64,000 nucleotides of DNA from Amycolatopsis camponoti (GCF_902497555.1 NZ_CABVGP010000003.1:806001-870000), one strand, 5' to 3'. Shown: positions 1 through 8,872, numbered from the stretch's first letter. Numbers and translations are program-made. The notes: generated by a model from the sequence alone, not told the origin.

Positions 1-329
1 CCGAGGTCGATCGGGACGGACGCGAGCTGGCCGGGGTAGCAGGCCTGGGCGCCCCACGCGTCGGCGTGGTCGAACACGAGGTAGGTCGCGGTGGCGACAT
101 CGGCGTCCACAGGGGACAGTCCCGGCATCGCGAGCAGCGCGTTGACCAGGGAGCTCTTCCCGCGGTTCGTCTCGCCGACGACCACGACGGCCGGCTTCTT
201 CGGCCGCGCCCGCCGGACGGCGTCGACCCACTTGGCGGCGGCCGGGTCGGCGTCACGCACGACGGTCATCAGCTGGTCTCGCGCCGCCGCGACCTGCGCG
301 GGCAGGCTCGGCGCGGTGGGTGCGCTCAC
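1..329 (-). CDS. Dynamin-like GTPase, N-terminal part (runs off the window)
   Basis: The visible 109 residues start at GTG 329 and run out of the window. A P-loop, GETNRGKSS, lies at residues 52-60, and is followed by a leucine-rich helix typical of dynamin-like (IniA/IniC-type) GTPases. Bacterial dynamins bind and remodel membranes using GTP. The start overlaps the stop of the GrpE-like gene (GTGA), so the two are translationally coupled, within a YqeB-like, TetR, GrpE-like, dynamin operon. Only the G1 motif can be checked here; the switch regions and the membrane-binding part lie outside. A different TRAFAC GTPase is possible. Confidence 0.8.
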   Translation of the reverse strand, partial: MSAPTAPSLPAQVAAARDQLMTVVRDADPAAAKWVDAVRRARPKKPAVVVVGETNRGKSSLVNALLAMPGLSPVDADVATATYLVFDHADAWGAQACYPGQLASVPIDL

Positions 330-853
330 GGGGTCTTCTTCGCGTAGACGGTGACGATCGGGGCGCGCAGCAGGCGATCGTGGTCGGCGAACCCGGTGAC
401 CTCGGTTTCGGCGACGACGCCGTCGAGCGCCGGGTCTTCGGTGGGGATCGCGCCGCCGGCTTCGTGACGGGCCGGGTCGAACCGCTCGCCGTCGGGCCGC
501 AGGGCCTGGACGCCGATGGCGGCGAGGCCTTCTTCGAGGCGTTCGACGACGCCGCCGCTGCGGGCGCGGTCCAGCGCGTACAGGCACATCTGGATCAGCG
601 CGTGCCGGTCGGCGAGGGCACGCTCGAGGTCGGTCACGGCGACCTGCTGCAAGGGGTGCACATCGGTTTCCGACGCTGTCGCGGCAGCGTCGGTTCCCTT
701 CTCCGCGTCGGCCTCTTCGACGATCCGGGCGATGCTCACCGCGGCGATCTGGCCGGTGGGGGTGTCGTCGGGATCGACGGATCCGTCCTTGCGAAACCAC
801 GCCATGCGCACCACCCCGTCCCGGTCCCGCCAGATTCCACCAGTTTGGAGCAC
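326..853 (-). CDS. GrpE-like nucleotide exchange factor
   Basis: This 175-residue protein carries a GrpE-type beta domain at its C terminus, with ERFDPARHEA followed about 40 residues later by RLLRAPIVTVY, matching the family pattern of FDPxxHEA and RVLRPAxVxV. The long N-terminal coiled coil of housekeeping GrpE is mostly missing, so this looks like a specialised exchange factor. GrpE proteins release ADP from Hsp70 chaperones; no Hsp70 gene is visible in the window. The GTG start at 853 directly abuts the TetR stop, and an internal ATG at 805 is an alternative. It is coupled by a four-base overlap to the dynamin gene downstream, which suggests a joint membrane or proteostasis role (inference). 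Confidence 0.65.
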   Translation of the reverse strand: MLQTGGIWRDRDGVVRMAWFRKDGSVDPDDTPTGQIAAVSIARIVEEADAEKGTDAAATASETDVHPLQQVAVTDLERALADRHALIQMCLYALDRARSGGVVERLEEGLAAIGVQALRPDGERFDPARHEAGGAIPTEDPALDGVVAETEVTGFADHDRLLRAPIVTVYAKKTP

Positions 854-1468
854 TCAAGCGCCATCCGGGGGCGAAACGGGACGAAGGAACCGGACCAGGA
901 TCGTCCGGAGGACCGCCTGTTCCGCGGGCAGATCGAGGTCCGGGTCCAGACTGGCCCGTGAAATCATCGCGTCGATCAGCCCGGCGACCCAGCCGGCGGC
1001 CGCGCGCGGGGCGACGCCGGGGTCGATCAGCCCGGCCTCGGCGGCCCGCCCGACCAGCACGGCCAAGCCGTCGCGGAGGGCGCCGTCGTTGCGCCGGACC
1101 AGTTCGGCGAACTCGTCGTCACGGGCGGCCTGCGCCGCGGCTTCCAGGACCAGCCGGACGACGGCGGGGTGCGCGACCTGGCCGGCCAGGTCGGTGACGA
1201 CGTCGAGCAGCGCGGCCCACGGGTCTTCGGCCTTCGCCGCGGTTTCGAGGCGTGCAGCCGTCGCGGCGGCGTCGTCGGTGAAGATCGCCGTGAAGATCGC
1301 GCGCTTGGTGGGGAAGTAGTGGAAGAGGCTGCCGGAGCTGATGCCCGCGGCCCGGCAGATGTCCGCCGTCGTCGTCCGCTCGAAGCCCTTCTCGGCGAAG
1401 CAGCCGGCGGCCGCGTCGACGATCGACGCGCGCTTGGCCGCGTGCTTGGCCGGGTCGACCGTCCTCAT
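854..1468 (-). CDS. TetR/AcrR family transcriptional regulator
   Basis: A 204-residue one-component repressor. The N-terminal helix-turn-helix is clear: a first helix around RASIVDAAAGCFAEKGF, then TTADICRAAGISSGSLFHYF near residues 35-55. The C-terminal ligand domain is all-helical and gives no hint of the effector. The ATG at 1468 overlaps the stop of the upstream YqeB-like gene (ATGA), and GrpE follows with no gap, so the regulator is embedded in the operon and probably controls it. No separate promoter is visible directly upstream. Confidence 0.88.
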   Translation of the reverse strand: MRTVDPAKHAAKRASIVDAAAGCFAEKGFERTTTADICRAAGISSGSLFHYFPTKRAIFTAIFTDDAAATAARLETAAKAEDPWAALLDVVTDLAGQVAHPAVVRLVLEAAAQAARDDEFAELVRRNDGALRDGLAVLVGRAAEAGLIDPGVAPRAAAGWVAGLIDAMISRASLDPDLDLPAEQAVLRTILVRFLRPVSPPDGA

Positions 1469-1944
1469 CGCTCGACCGGCGGCTCGTCGCGCCAGGGGTA
1501 GCCGTGCTCGGCGAAGGCGGGCGCCAGCTCGTGGTTGCGCAGGTCGGTCTTCTCGCGGACGATCTCCCGGCCGTCGGTCGTGCGCAGGACGAGCTCCTTG
1601 CCGTCGAGGTAGACGGCTTCGAGGTCGGCCTCGATGCGTCGGGTCTTGTCGCCGCGCACCAGCGTGACGCGGGTCGGCGACACCGTGACGACCAGGCGCT
1701 CGACCGCCCAGACCACGGCGAAGACCAGGCCGAGCACCAGCCCGCCGGCGACCGCGGCGAGCGTCGCCCACGGCTGCGGCAGCTTCGTGAGCACCTTGAA
1801 CACGCCCTGGAACGGGAAGGCGTCGAGGCCGCTGACCCACGCGGCGATGGCCCACACGCCGACCCCGAGCGCGCCGCCGGCCAGCGGGCAGCCGACCCAG
1901 GACGCGGTGCGCAGCCACGACGGCTCGTCGACGGTCGTCTCCAT
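1465..1944 (-). CDS. YqeB-like small membrane protein
   Basis: A 159-residue protein with two hydrophobic segments, near residues 17-36 and 58-82. A hydrophilic beta-rich C-terminal half follows that looks like a small PH-like fold, ending in FAEHGYPW. The layout and ending fit actinobacterial proteins annotated as YqeB family, whose function is unknown. It is first in the operon with TetR, GrpE-like and dynamin-like genes, so a membrane role beside the dynamin is plausible. An A/T-rich stretch, tattattaga at 1951-1960, sits just upstream and is the likely -10 area; AGGTGG lies immediately before the ATG, which is too close for a standard Shine-Dalgarno. Confidence 0.6.
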   Translation of the reverse strand: METTVDEPSWLRTASWVGCPLAGGALGVGVWAIAAWVSGLDAFPFQGVFKVLTKLPQPWATLAAVAGGLVLGLVFAVVWAVERLVVTVSPTRVTLVRGDKTRRIEADLEAVYLDGKELVLRTTDGREIVREKTDLRNHELAPAFAEHGYPWRDEPPVER

Positions 1945-1989
1945 GCCACCTATTATTAGACCGCGTGCTCGGTTTACGAAAGCCGAGGC

Positions 1990-2637
1990 TCAGACCAGCT
2001 CGTCGATGACCCCGCGGAGCACGGCCTCGAGGCCCGGGCCGTCCTCGGCGAGCCGGGACGAAACGAGCAGCTGGTCGTCGGCCGTGCGCAGCCAGATCGA
2101 CCCGGCGACGGAGATCTCGATGACGTTCAGCCGGAACGGGTACGCGCGGCGCCCCAGCCGCACCTCGGCCTCGCGCACCAGCTGGCCGAGCCGCTCGCCG
2201 GCCACGATCTGGCGCCGGTAGAAGCCGGGCGCCCACGGCGTGCCGCCCGACGGCTCGCCCGCGCCGCGCAGGGCGGGCCCGCGCGCGTTGGCGAAGTGCC
2301 GGGCCGCGGCCGGGCCGAAGATGTCGAGCGCCTGCCGCATCGCCGAACCCTGCGCGAGCGCGGGCCTGCCGTAGCGGGAACGCGGGCTGCGCGGGTCCGG
2401 GTCTTCGCGGTTGCGGAGGAAGGCGAGGAGGTCGACCCACCAGTCGGCCCACTGCGCCTGGACGGCCGCGCGGTCGATTCCGGCCGGGACGTGCACCGGG
2501 ACCTGCGGCTCCACGGGCGGCAGCACCTGTCCTTCGGAAACGGACAGGGCCAGGGCGTCACGGATGTACAGCGCGACGTCGATCTCGTTCTCGCTGCTCC
2601 AGCCGGCTCGCCAGGATGTCGTGTTTTCTAGGCGCAC
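1990..2637 (-). CDS. Conserved hypothetical protein
   Basis: A 215-residue soluble protein that I do not recognise. It is rich in Trp and Arg, has no signal peptide or membrane segment, and its C-terminal half is probably alpha/beta (around RAYPFRLNVIEISVAGSIWL). The GTG start at 2637 has no Shine-Dalgarno; TACTGT lies seven bases upstream, compatible with a leaderless transcript. It is separated from the neighbouring genes by 45 to 60 bases on both sides, so it may be its own unit. It lies between two dynamin genes but nothing in the sequence links it to them. Confidence 0.6.
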   Translation of the reverse strand: MRLENTTSWRAGWSSENEIDVALYIRDALALSVSEGQVLPPVEPQVPVHVPAGIDRAAVQAQWADWWVDLLAFLRNREDPDPRSPRSRYGRPALAQGSAMRQALDIFGPAAARHFANARGPALRGAGEPSGGTPWAPGFYRRQIVAGERLGQLVREAEVRLGRRAYPFRLNVIEISVAGSIWLRTADDQLLVSSRLAEDGPGLEAVLRGVIDELV

Positions 2638-2697
2638 GGTTCAACAGTACGCGGAAAACCGCGCCTACCTGCGGAAGTCGGCAAGCAGAAACAAGCC

Positions 2698-4248
2698 TCA
2701 GGCTTCCCGGACCTGCTGCCACATCAAGAAGTACGCGCGGTGCACGACGTGCGCGACGCGGCTCTGCGCGGGCGTCGCACCGAAGGACGCGAAGGACCGC
2801 CACCAGCCCGCGCGTTCGAGGGCGTGCGCGGCCAGCTCCGGACGTGGCGCCCCCGGCTTGCCCAGCTGGGCCCCGATGTCGGCGTTGCTGCCCACCCGCA
2901 GCACCTCCTCGGACAGGTCCTCCGGCATGTCGACCGCGCCGGACGCGACCAGCGTCAGCGCTTCGAGCAGCCGCAGCTGGTGGGCTTCGGGCTTGGCGAG
3001 CAGCACCTCGATGGCGTCGTGGACGCGCTGGCGTTCGCCCGGGTCGCCGGAAGCGTGCGCGAGCGCGGTGACCGACGCCAGGGCCGCGGCCGCCTTGATG
3101 CCGTCGGCGCGGGCGGCGAACACGATCGACAGCCGCTGCCGCACCGCTTCCAGCCCGGACGCGTCGAGCAGCGAGCGCCGCAGCGCGCCCGCCGTGATCT
3201 CCGGTTCCTTGCGGATGGCCTCGACGGCGTGCGAGACGCCGAACAGGTCGAGCTTCTCCAGCAGCCGCAGCCGGGTCCCGGACGGGACGTCGCACTCCCA
3301 GCTGGTGAAGATGTCGGCCGAGATCAGCATGGTCTGCAGGACGTCGTCGTCGAGGTCGGCGAGCTGCCGCAGCGCCTCGGCGTCGGCGGAGGTGAACCCA
3401 CCCGACTCCGCGGACTCGGCGATCAGCCCGATCACCGGCAGCACGTCGGCGACGCGCGGCTTCAACGTCGACGCCTGCTTCTCCGAGAGGATCGTCGCGG
3501 CCTTCCAGATGTCGCCGTCGGCGCCTTCGACGGACTCCGGCGCGATGGTGTCGGCCTTGTTCAGCACGGCGATGGCGTTGACCGGCCCGGCCTCGCGGCT
3601 CGCGGTGGCCGCGGTGAAGGCGGCGAGGGCCTGCTGGTCGTCCGCGCGGACGCCCTGGGTGACGACGTAGAGCACGGCTTCGGCGCCGGCGACGGCGTTG
3701 CGCGAGGTGTCGTCCAGCTCGTCCGAGCCTTCGTCGTCCTTGGCGTGCTTCGCGGCGCCCAGCAGCTGCTCGGTCCGCGACACCGAAGCGGCGTCGAGCG
3801 AACCGAGGCCGGGGGTGTCGATCACCGTCATGCCCTGGAGGACGGCGTTGGTCAGGTACGCCTCGATGTGCGACACCTGCTCGATGTCGACGCCCAGCTC
3901 GGCCGGGATCATCCCGTCGGCGGCGAAGGGGAGCACCTGCTTGCGGCCGTCGGTGAAGACGATCTCGACGCGGTCGACCGTGCCGTACTGGAACCGGGTC
4001 ACCAGCCGCGTGCACTCACCGATGTCGGTGGGCGCGACCCGGCGCCCGATCAGCGCGTTGACCAGCGTCGACTTGCCCGACTTGATCCGCCCGGCCACGG
4101 CCACCTGCAGCGGCGCGCCGAGCCGGCGAAGCACTTCGGCGAAGCCGGCCGCGGTGCGCGCGGAGACCTGCGACTGCAGGCGGTGGCACAGGTTGGCCAC
4201 CGACATCGACAGCGGTCCGGCGAGCCGGCTCTGCTCCGGTGACGTCAC
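2698..4248 (-). CDS. Dynamin-like GTPase (IniA/IniC type)
   Basis: This 516-residue GTPase has a complete G domain: P-loop GRIKSGKST at 53-61, a switch I threonine in GECTRLVT near 77-84, DTPGLGS at 144-150, and NKAD at 230-233. The rest is helical, as in the stalk of bacterial dynamin-like proteins. The length is close to that of mycobacterial IniC. Families of this type act at the inner face of the membrane, and IniA/IniC are tied to envelope stress in mycobacteria. The GTG at 4248 follows a G-rich stretch; an internal ATG at residue 15 is an alternative. It is divergent from the histidine kinase at 4374 and probably monocistronic. Confidence 0.85.
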   Translation of the reverse strand: MTSPEQSRLAGPLSMSVANLCHRLQSQVSARTAAGFAEVLRRLGAPLQVAVAGRIKSGKSTLVNALIGRRVAPTDIGECTRLVTRFQYGTVDRVEIVFTDGRKQVLPFAADGMIPAELGVDIEQVSHIEAYLTNAVLQGMTVIDTPGLGSLDAASVSRTEQLLGAAKHAKDDEGSDELDDTSRNAVAGAEAVLYVVTQGVRADDQQALAAFTAATASREAGPVNAIAVLNKADTIAPESVEGADGDIWKAATILSEKQASTLKPRVADVLPVIGLIAESAESGGFTSADAEALRQLADLDDDVLQTMLISADIFTSWECDVPSGTRLRLLEKLDLFGVSHAVEAIRKEPEITAGALRRSLLDASGLEAVRQRLSIVFAARADGIKAAAALASVTALAHASGDPGERQRVHDAIEVLLAKPEAHQLRLLEALTLVASGAVDMPEDLSEEVLRVGSNADIGAQLGKPGAPRPELAAHALERAGWWRSFASFGATPAQSRVAHVVHRAYFLMWQQVREA

Positions 4249-4361
4249 GGCCCCCAGCCCTCCCGTCGTACGGACATCCCCTGAATCGTGCCATGCACCT
4301 CATCCGCAGGTCGCACCGAAGGTGGTACCGGCGACCGACGCGCGTTCTCCGCCCCGCGACC

Positions 4362-4374
4362 TAGGGTTGCCTGG
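4362..4374 (+). promoter_or_regulatory. Leaderless promoter -10 for the histidine kinase
   Basis: TAGGGT at 4362-4367 is followed by six bases and then the GTG start at 4374. This spacing puts the transcription start on the start codon itself. No Shine-Dalgarno is present. The same arrangement recurs at eight other genes in the window. Confidence 0.6.
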
Positions 4375-5567
4375 TGCGACGGCTGAGCCTCTGGATGCGT
4401 GCCCACCCCATGGCGGGCGACACGGTGCTGGCCGTCCTGCTCGGCCTGGTCGACATTCTGCTGTTCGTCGCCGACCAGTTCGCCGAGCTGCCGGAGCTGC
4501 CGCCCTGGTTCGTGGCGGTGCCGATCAACATCGCGATGGTCGCGCCGCTGGTGTTCCGGCGGCGGTCGCCGCTGTGGTCGGCCTACGTCGTGCTGGTCAT
4601 CAGCATCGTGCACGCGACGCTGATGCTCGGCATCGGCAGCGCCGCCGGGCTGGCGATGAGCATCTACTCGGTCGTCGTCTACGCCGGGCGCCGGCAGGGG
4701 CTGATCTTCGTCGGGGCGGTGATCGTCTCGTCGGCCGTGCAGCTGGCACTGGAGCCGCTCGACGACGAGCTCGTCATCGCGATCCTGTTCCTCGCGTTCG
4801 GCATCGCCCTGTGCTGGACGCTCGGCGAGTTCGTCGGCGCCCGGCGCGCCTACGACGTGGAAGTGGAGGCCCGGTTGCACCTGCTCGAAACCGAACGGGA
4901 CCAGGCCACCCGGATCGCGGTGGCCGAGGAGCGCGGGCGGATCGCGCGCGAGCTGCACGACGTCGTCGCGCACGCGGTGAGCGTCATGGTGGTGCAGGCC
5001 GACGGCGCGTCGTACGCGATCGAGAGCAACCCCGAGCTCGCGCGACGGGCCCTGCAAACGATTTCCGAGACCGGCCGCGGCGCGCTCGGCGAGCTGCGGC
5101 GCCTGCTCGACGTCCTCCGCAGCGACGACGCCGACGGCGAGCCGCGCGTCCCGCAGCCGGACGCGCACGCCCTCGCCGAGCTGGCCGACCGGATGCGCAC
5201 CGCCGGGGTGCCGGTGGAGCTGGAGACGAACGAGCTCGGCGACCTGCCCGCCGGCGTCTCGCTGGGGATCTACCGGATCGTCCAGGAGTCGCTGACCAAC
5301 ACGCTCAAGCACGCCGGCCGCGGCGCGACCGCGTCGGTGCGGGTGCACCGCACCGGCGACCTGGTGGAGGTCCAGGTGTCCGACGACGGCGCGGGCCGCA
5401 TCCCGCAGCTGACGCCGGCCGGCTCTTCGCAACGGCTGCCGGGCGGCAACGGCTTGATCGGCATGCGCGAACGCGCGCACGTGTACGGCGGGACATTGGA
5501 CGTGGGCCCGGCTCCGGGCGGTGGGTGGCAGGTCCGTGCGGCCCTGCCGGTTAGGTTGGACAAGTGA
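4374..5567 (+). CDS. NarL/DesK-type sensor histidine kinase
   Basis: A 397-residue membrane kinase. Residues 1-150 contain four or more transmembrane helices with short loops, so it probably senses the membrane or a membrane partner. A HisKA_3 dimerisation domain follows, with the phospho-accepting His195 in RELHDVVAH, and then an HATPase domain ending in the G-box GGNGLIGMRER near 357-367. Its stop overlaps the start of the response regulator by GTGA, so the pair is coupled. The signal is not identifiable. The start is fixed by the leaderless promoter signature. Confidence 0.9.
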   Translation: MRRLSLWMRAHPMAGDTVLAVLLGLVDILLFVADQFAELPELPPWFVAVPINIAMVAPLVFRRRSPLWSAYVVLVISIVHATLMLGIGSAAGLAMSIYSVVVYAGRRQGLIFVGAVIVSSAVQLALEPLDDELVIAILFLAFGIALCWTLGEFVGARRAYDVEVEARLHLLETERDQATRIAVAEERGRIARELHDVVAHAVSVMVVQADGASYAIESNPELARRALQTISETGRGALGELRRLLDVLRSDDADGEPRVPQPDAHALAELADRMRTAGVPVELETNELGDLPAGVSLGIYRIVQESLTNTLKHAGRGATASVRVHRTGDLVEVQVSDDGAGRIPQLTPAGSSQRLPGGNGLIGMRERAHVYGGTLDVGPAPGGGWQVRAALPVRLDK

Positions 5568-6220
5568 TCCGTGTCGTGGTCGTCGACGACCAGGAACTGA
5601 TGCGCGTCGGGTTCCGGATGGTGCTGGGCGCGCAGGCCGACATCGACGTGGTCGGCGAGGCCGGCGACGGCGCGCAGGCCATCCGGATGGCCGAGGAGCT
5701 GCGCCCCGACGTCGTGCTGATGGACGTCCGCATGCCGGTGCTCGACGGCGTCGAGGCGACCAAGCGCATCGTCGCCGCCGGCACCGCGCGCGTGCTGGTG
5801 ATGACGACGTTCGACCTCGACGAGTACGTCTATTCGGCGCTGCAGGGCGGGGCGAGCGGGTTCCTGCTCAAGGACACCCAGCCCGGCCACCTGGTGTCGG
5901 CCCTGCGAGCGGTCGCTTCGGGCGACGCGGTGGTGTCGCCCTCGGTGACCCGCCGTCTCCTCGACCGCTTCGTCGGCACCGGCGGCGCGCCGATGCGGGA
6001 CACCGCCGAGCTGGACGTGCTCACCGACCGCGAGCGCGAGGTGCTCGTGCTGATCGCCAAGGGCATGTCGAACCTGGAGATCGCCGAGACGCTGTTCCTG
6101 TCGGAGGCGACGGTGAAGACGCACGTCGGGCGGATCCTGGCGAAGCTGGAGCTGCGGGACCGGGTGCAGGCCGTGGTCCTGGCCTACGAAACCGGTCTCG
6201 CGCGCCCCGGCTTGGCTTGA
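5564..6220 (+). CDS. NarL/LuxR family response regulator
   Basis: A 218-residue regulator with an N-terminal receiver domain: acidic pair D8/D9, phospho-acceptor D54 in LMDVRMP, and a lysine in FLLKDT. The C-terminal LuxR-type helix-turn-helix is seen in LTDREREVLVLIAKGMSNLE and ATVKTHVGRILAKL. It is translationally coupled to the kinase at 4374 and is its obvious partner. Its target promoters cannot be told from the sequence. The downstream gene is convergent with only three bases between the stops. Confidence 0.93.
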   Translation: MIRVVVVDDQELMRVGFRMVLGAQADIDVVGEAGDGAQAIRMAEELRPDVVLMDVRMPVLDGVEATKRIVAAGTARVLVMTTFDLDEYVYSALQGGASGFLLKDTQPGHLVSALRAVASGDAVVSPSVTRRLLDRFVGTGGAPMRDTAELDVLTDREREVLVLIAKGMSNLEIAETLFLSEATVKTHVGRILAKLELRDRVQAVVLAYETGLARPGLA

Positions 6221-6223
6221 GCT

Positions 6224-7135
6224 TCAGCGGAAGTCGTCCGGTGGGGTCGTCAGCGGGTCCTTGCCCGCGTTGCGGACTTCGGTGAGCCAGCGGCCGAAGT
6301 CCGGGCGGTCGCCGTCGACGTCGGTGTAGCCGTACTCCTTCATCAGCGTCCACGACGCCAGCGTCTGCCCGGCGAAGCGCGCGACGTCCGGGTCCTGCGC
6401 CAGCGCCGCGACACCGCGCGCGAGCAGGTACGGCGTCTCGGAGATCTTGAAGTCCACCGGCGCGAGCTTGCCGACGGCGTCGCGCCAGTCGTCCTCGGTC
6501 ACCTCGAAGTGGTCGAGCATCGACTCCGAACGCAGGAAGCCCGGCGTCACCGCGAGGCCGACGCAGTCGTTCTTCTTCAGCTCCACGCCCAGCGCCCGGC
6601 CGAGCGCGCGGATGCCGCACTTGGCCAGGTAGTAGGGGAGACCCGCGCCGACGTAGTCGTCGTTGTCGCCGTCGGTCACCTCGAGCACCAGGCCGCGACG
6701 CGCGACCACCAGCGGCAGCAGCTTGTGCAACGCGATGAGGTGCGTGTCGAGCGCGTTGTGCGTCAGGTTCAGCGCGTCTTCCAGCGGCGTCTCCCAGAAC
6801 GGCGCGTCGAAGTGGAAGTACATGTCGCCGCCCCAGACGTCATCGACCAGGATGTCGATTCCGTCCACTTCGGACTCGATGCGCGCCTTCAGGGCGTCCA
6901 CATCGGACACCGACGTGAAGTCGCAGCGGACGACCACGGCCTCGCCACCCGCTGCCTCGACGAGTTCGCCCGTCTCTTCGATCGTCTCCGGGCGCTTCAG
7001 CGGTGACGCCGTTTCGCGCGTCGTGCGGCCGGTGACGTACACCGTCGCGCCCGCGCGGCCCAGCTCCACAGCGATCGCGCGTCCGCAGCCCCGGGTCGCC
7101 CCCGTGACCACGGCTACCTTGCCCTGCAAGCTCAT
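6224..7135 (-). CDS. Short-chain dehydrogenase/reductase
   Basis: A 303-residue SDR with the cofactor motif TGATRGCG at 11-18 and the catalytic YxxxK as Y168-K172 in PYYLAKCG. The usual catalytic serine position appears as LEVTDG, a threonine or aspartate region, so the exact chemistry is uncertain. It is longer than classical SDRs (about 250) because of a C-terminal extension ending in a TTPPDDF-type tail. The ATG at 7135 overlaps the stop of the upstream TetR gene (ATGA), which fixes the start; a GTG further upstream would read into that gene. The TetR neighbour probably represses this pair. Confidence 0.82.
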   Translation of the reverse strand: MSLQGKVAVVTGATRGCGRAIAVELGRAGATVYVTGRTTRETASPLKRPETIEETGELVEAAGGEAVVVRCDFTSVSDVDALKARIESEVDGIDILVDDVWGGDMYFHFDAPFWETPLEDALNLTHNALDTHLIALHKLLPLVVARRGLVLEVTDGDNDDYVGAGLPYYLAKCGIRALGRALGVELKKNDCVGLAVTPGFLRSESMLDHFEVTEDDWRDAVGKLAPVDFKISETPYLLARGVAALAQDPDVARFAGQTLASWTLMKEYGYTDVDGDRPDFGRWLTEVRNAGKDPLTTPPDDFR

Positions 7136-7719
7136 GAATCCTCCCGTCCCCGCCACGCGGACAGCACCGCGTCGACGTCCTCCGCCAGCCGGTCGGCCAG
7201 CCGCCCGTGCGGCCGGATCGACCAGTCGATCGACACCCCGTTGATCACGTCCAGCACGACCCGTGCCGCGCGCGGCACGCTCGGCGCGTGCGGCAACGAC
7301 GAGGCCGCCGCCCGCACGAGCCGTCGCAGTTCTTCTTCGACCGCCGTGAAGTGCTCGCCCAGCAGCGACCGCAGCACCGGGTCGCCGATGTCCACGCCGA
7401 GCTGGCCCAGGTGGTTCGCCGCTTCTTCGGCGTCACCCAGCACCTCGTAGACCGACACCGCGGCGGCGCGCAGGCCGTCGACCGGGTCGTCCGCCCGCTC
7501 GGCGCGCTCGCGCATCAGCTCGACCGCCCGCTGGGTGTTGCGCCGGCTGACCGCCTGCAGCAGGCCGCTCTTCGAGCCGAACCGCTGCGCGACCGTGCCG
7601 ACCGAAACCCCCGCCTCCGAAGCGACCTGCGCGAGCGTGAAACCGGGGCCGCAGCGGCCGATCACGGTCTCCGCCGCACTCAGCAAGCGCTCGTCGGTGA
7701 TGCTCCTCGGCCGGGCCAC
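7132..7719 (-). CDS. TetR family regulator of the adjacent SDR
   Basis: A 195-residue repressor with an N-terminal helix-turn-helix (TLAQVASEAGVSVGTVAQRF near residues 28-47) and a helical C-terminal domain. The GTG at 7719 lies just downstream of a perfect TGAAC-CATA-GTTCA dyad, which argues for autoregulation. It is co-transcribed with the SDR gene through a four-base overlap. The effector is probably a substrate or product of that enzyme (inference). Confidence 0.87.
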   Translation of the reverse strand: MARPRSITDERLLSAAETVIGRCGPGFTLAQVASEAGVSVGTVAQRFGSKSGLLQAVSRRNTQRAVELMRERAERADDPVDGLRAAAVSVYEVLGDAEEAANHLGQLGVDIGDPVLRSLLGEHFTAVEEELRRLVRAAASSLPHAPSVPRAARVVLDVINGVSIDWSIRPHGRLADRLAEDVDAVLSAWRGREDS

Positions 7720-7727
7720 CCAGTTAT

Positions 7728-7741
7728 TGAACCATAGTTCA
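7728..7741 (-). promoter_or_regulatory. Probable TetR operator
   Basis: TGAAC at 7728-7732 and GTTCA at 7737-7741 form a perfect inverted repeat with a CATA spacer, in an unusually A/T-rich patch. It overlaps the region where the promoter of the TetR-SDR operon must lie: on the minus strand TATGGT spans 7733-7738. A TetR dimer bound here would block RNA polymerase. Confidence 0.65.
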
Positions 7742-7916
7742 TTAATGCCGTCGAATCAGGGTCGTCTCAGGGTCATCACGGATCGCGCATCGGCCGAAGA
7801 GCCAGCAAGGTACTACTCAGGTAGGGGGCCCGGTTCGGTCTCCAGGGTGACGCGCGAACCGGCTCCGACCCGCGACGATGAACGCGTCGTAAGCGAGGGG
7901 CGGAAGAGGAGCAGTC

Positions 7917-8855
7917 ATGATCGAGGCAACCGGCCTCACCAAGCGGTACGGAAAGACACTGGCGGTGAACAACCTGTCGTTCTCCGTGGCCGCGGGTCAG
8001 GTCACCGGCTTCCTCGGCCCGAACGGGGCGGGCAAGTCCACCACCATGCGCATGATCCTGGGCCTGGACAACCCCACGGGGGGCCAGGTCACCATCGGGG
8101 GCAAGAAGTACCACCAGCTCAAGGAACCGCTGCGCACGGTCGGCGCGCTGCTCGACGCGAAGTGGGTGCACCCCAACCGCTCGGCGCGCGCCCACCTGCA
8201 GTGGATGGCGAAGTCCAACCGCATCCCGAACAGCCGCGTCGACGAGGTGCTCGACACCGTCGGCCTGACGAGCGTCGCCGGCAAGCGCGCCGGCGGGTTC
8301 TCACTCGGCATGTCGCAGCGGCTCGGCATCGCGGCCGCCCTGCTGGGCGATCCCGAGGTGCTGTTGTTCGACGAGCCGGTGAACGGCCTCGACCCGGAGG
8401 GCATCCTCTGGATCCGGAAGTTCATGCACCGGCTGGCCGAGGAAGGCCGCACGGTCTTCGTGTCGAGCCACCTGCTTTCGGAGATGGCGCTGACCGCGAG
8501 CAACCTCGTGGTGATCGGCCGCGGGCAGCTGATCTCGCAGTCCACCACCGAGGAATTCGTCTCCCGCGCCGCGGAGAACACCGTCAAGGTGCGCTCGCCG
8601 CAGCTGGCCGAGCTGCGCGAGGTCCTGCAGCGCGCCAGCGCCGGGATCGCGGAGGAAGCGAACGCGCTCGTGGTCTCCGGGATGGACAGCGACAAGATCG
8701 GGGAGATCGCCGCTGCCAACCGGATCGTGCTGCACGAGCTGAGCCCGCAGACCGGTTCGCTCGAACAGGCCTTCATGCAGATCACCGGCGACTCCGTCGA
8801 GTACCACACCGGTCTCGACGCCGAGGCGCACCACGTGCTCGAGTCCGCCAAGTAA
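7917..8855 (+). CDS. ABC-2 type exporter, ATPase subunit (copy 1)
   Basis: A 312-residue nucleotide-binding subunit. Walker A GPNGAGKST is at 34-42, the signature SLGMSQRLG at 129-137, and Walker B VLLFDEP at 148-154, followed by an H-loop in SSHLLSEM. The C-terminal 90 residues form the extension usual in drug or lipid ABC-2 ATPases (DrrA/BcrA type). The ATG at 7917 follows GAGGAG at good spacing. It forms an operon with the permease at 8873. The substrate is unknown. It closely resembles the second ATPase at 9703, so the pair arose by duplication. Confidence 0.92.
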   Translation: MIEATGLTKRYGKTLAVNNLSFSVAAGQVTGFLGPNGAGKSTTMRMILGLDNPTGGQVTIGGKKYHQLKEPLRTVGALLDAKWVHPNRSARAHLQWMAKSNRIPNSRVDEVLDTVGLTSVAGKRAGGFSLGMSQRLGIAAALLGDPEVLLFDEPVNGLDPEGILWIRKFMHRLAEEGRTVFVSSHLLSEMALTASNLVVIGRGQLISQSTTEEFVSRAAENTVKVRSPQLAELREVLQRASAGIAEEANALVVSGMDSDKIGEIAAANRIVLHELSPQTGSLEQAFMQITGDSVEYHTGLDAEAHHVLESAK

Positions 8856-8872
8856 ACGGGGAAACCAAGATC

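Noticed and set aside
6224..7156. The longer SDR start at 7156
   Set aside because: It would extend seven codons into the TetR gene; ATG 7135 overlaps the TetR stop in the standard ATGA way and begins the typical SDR N terminus.
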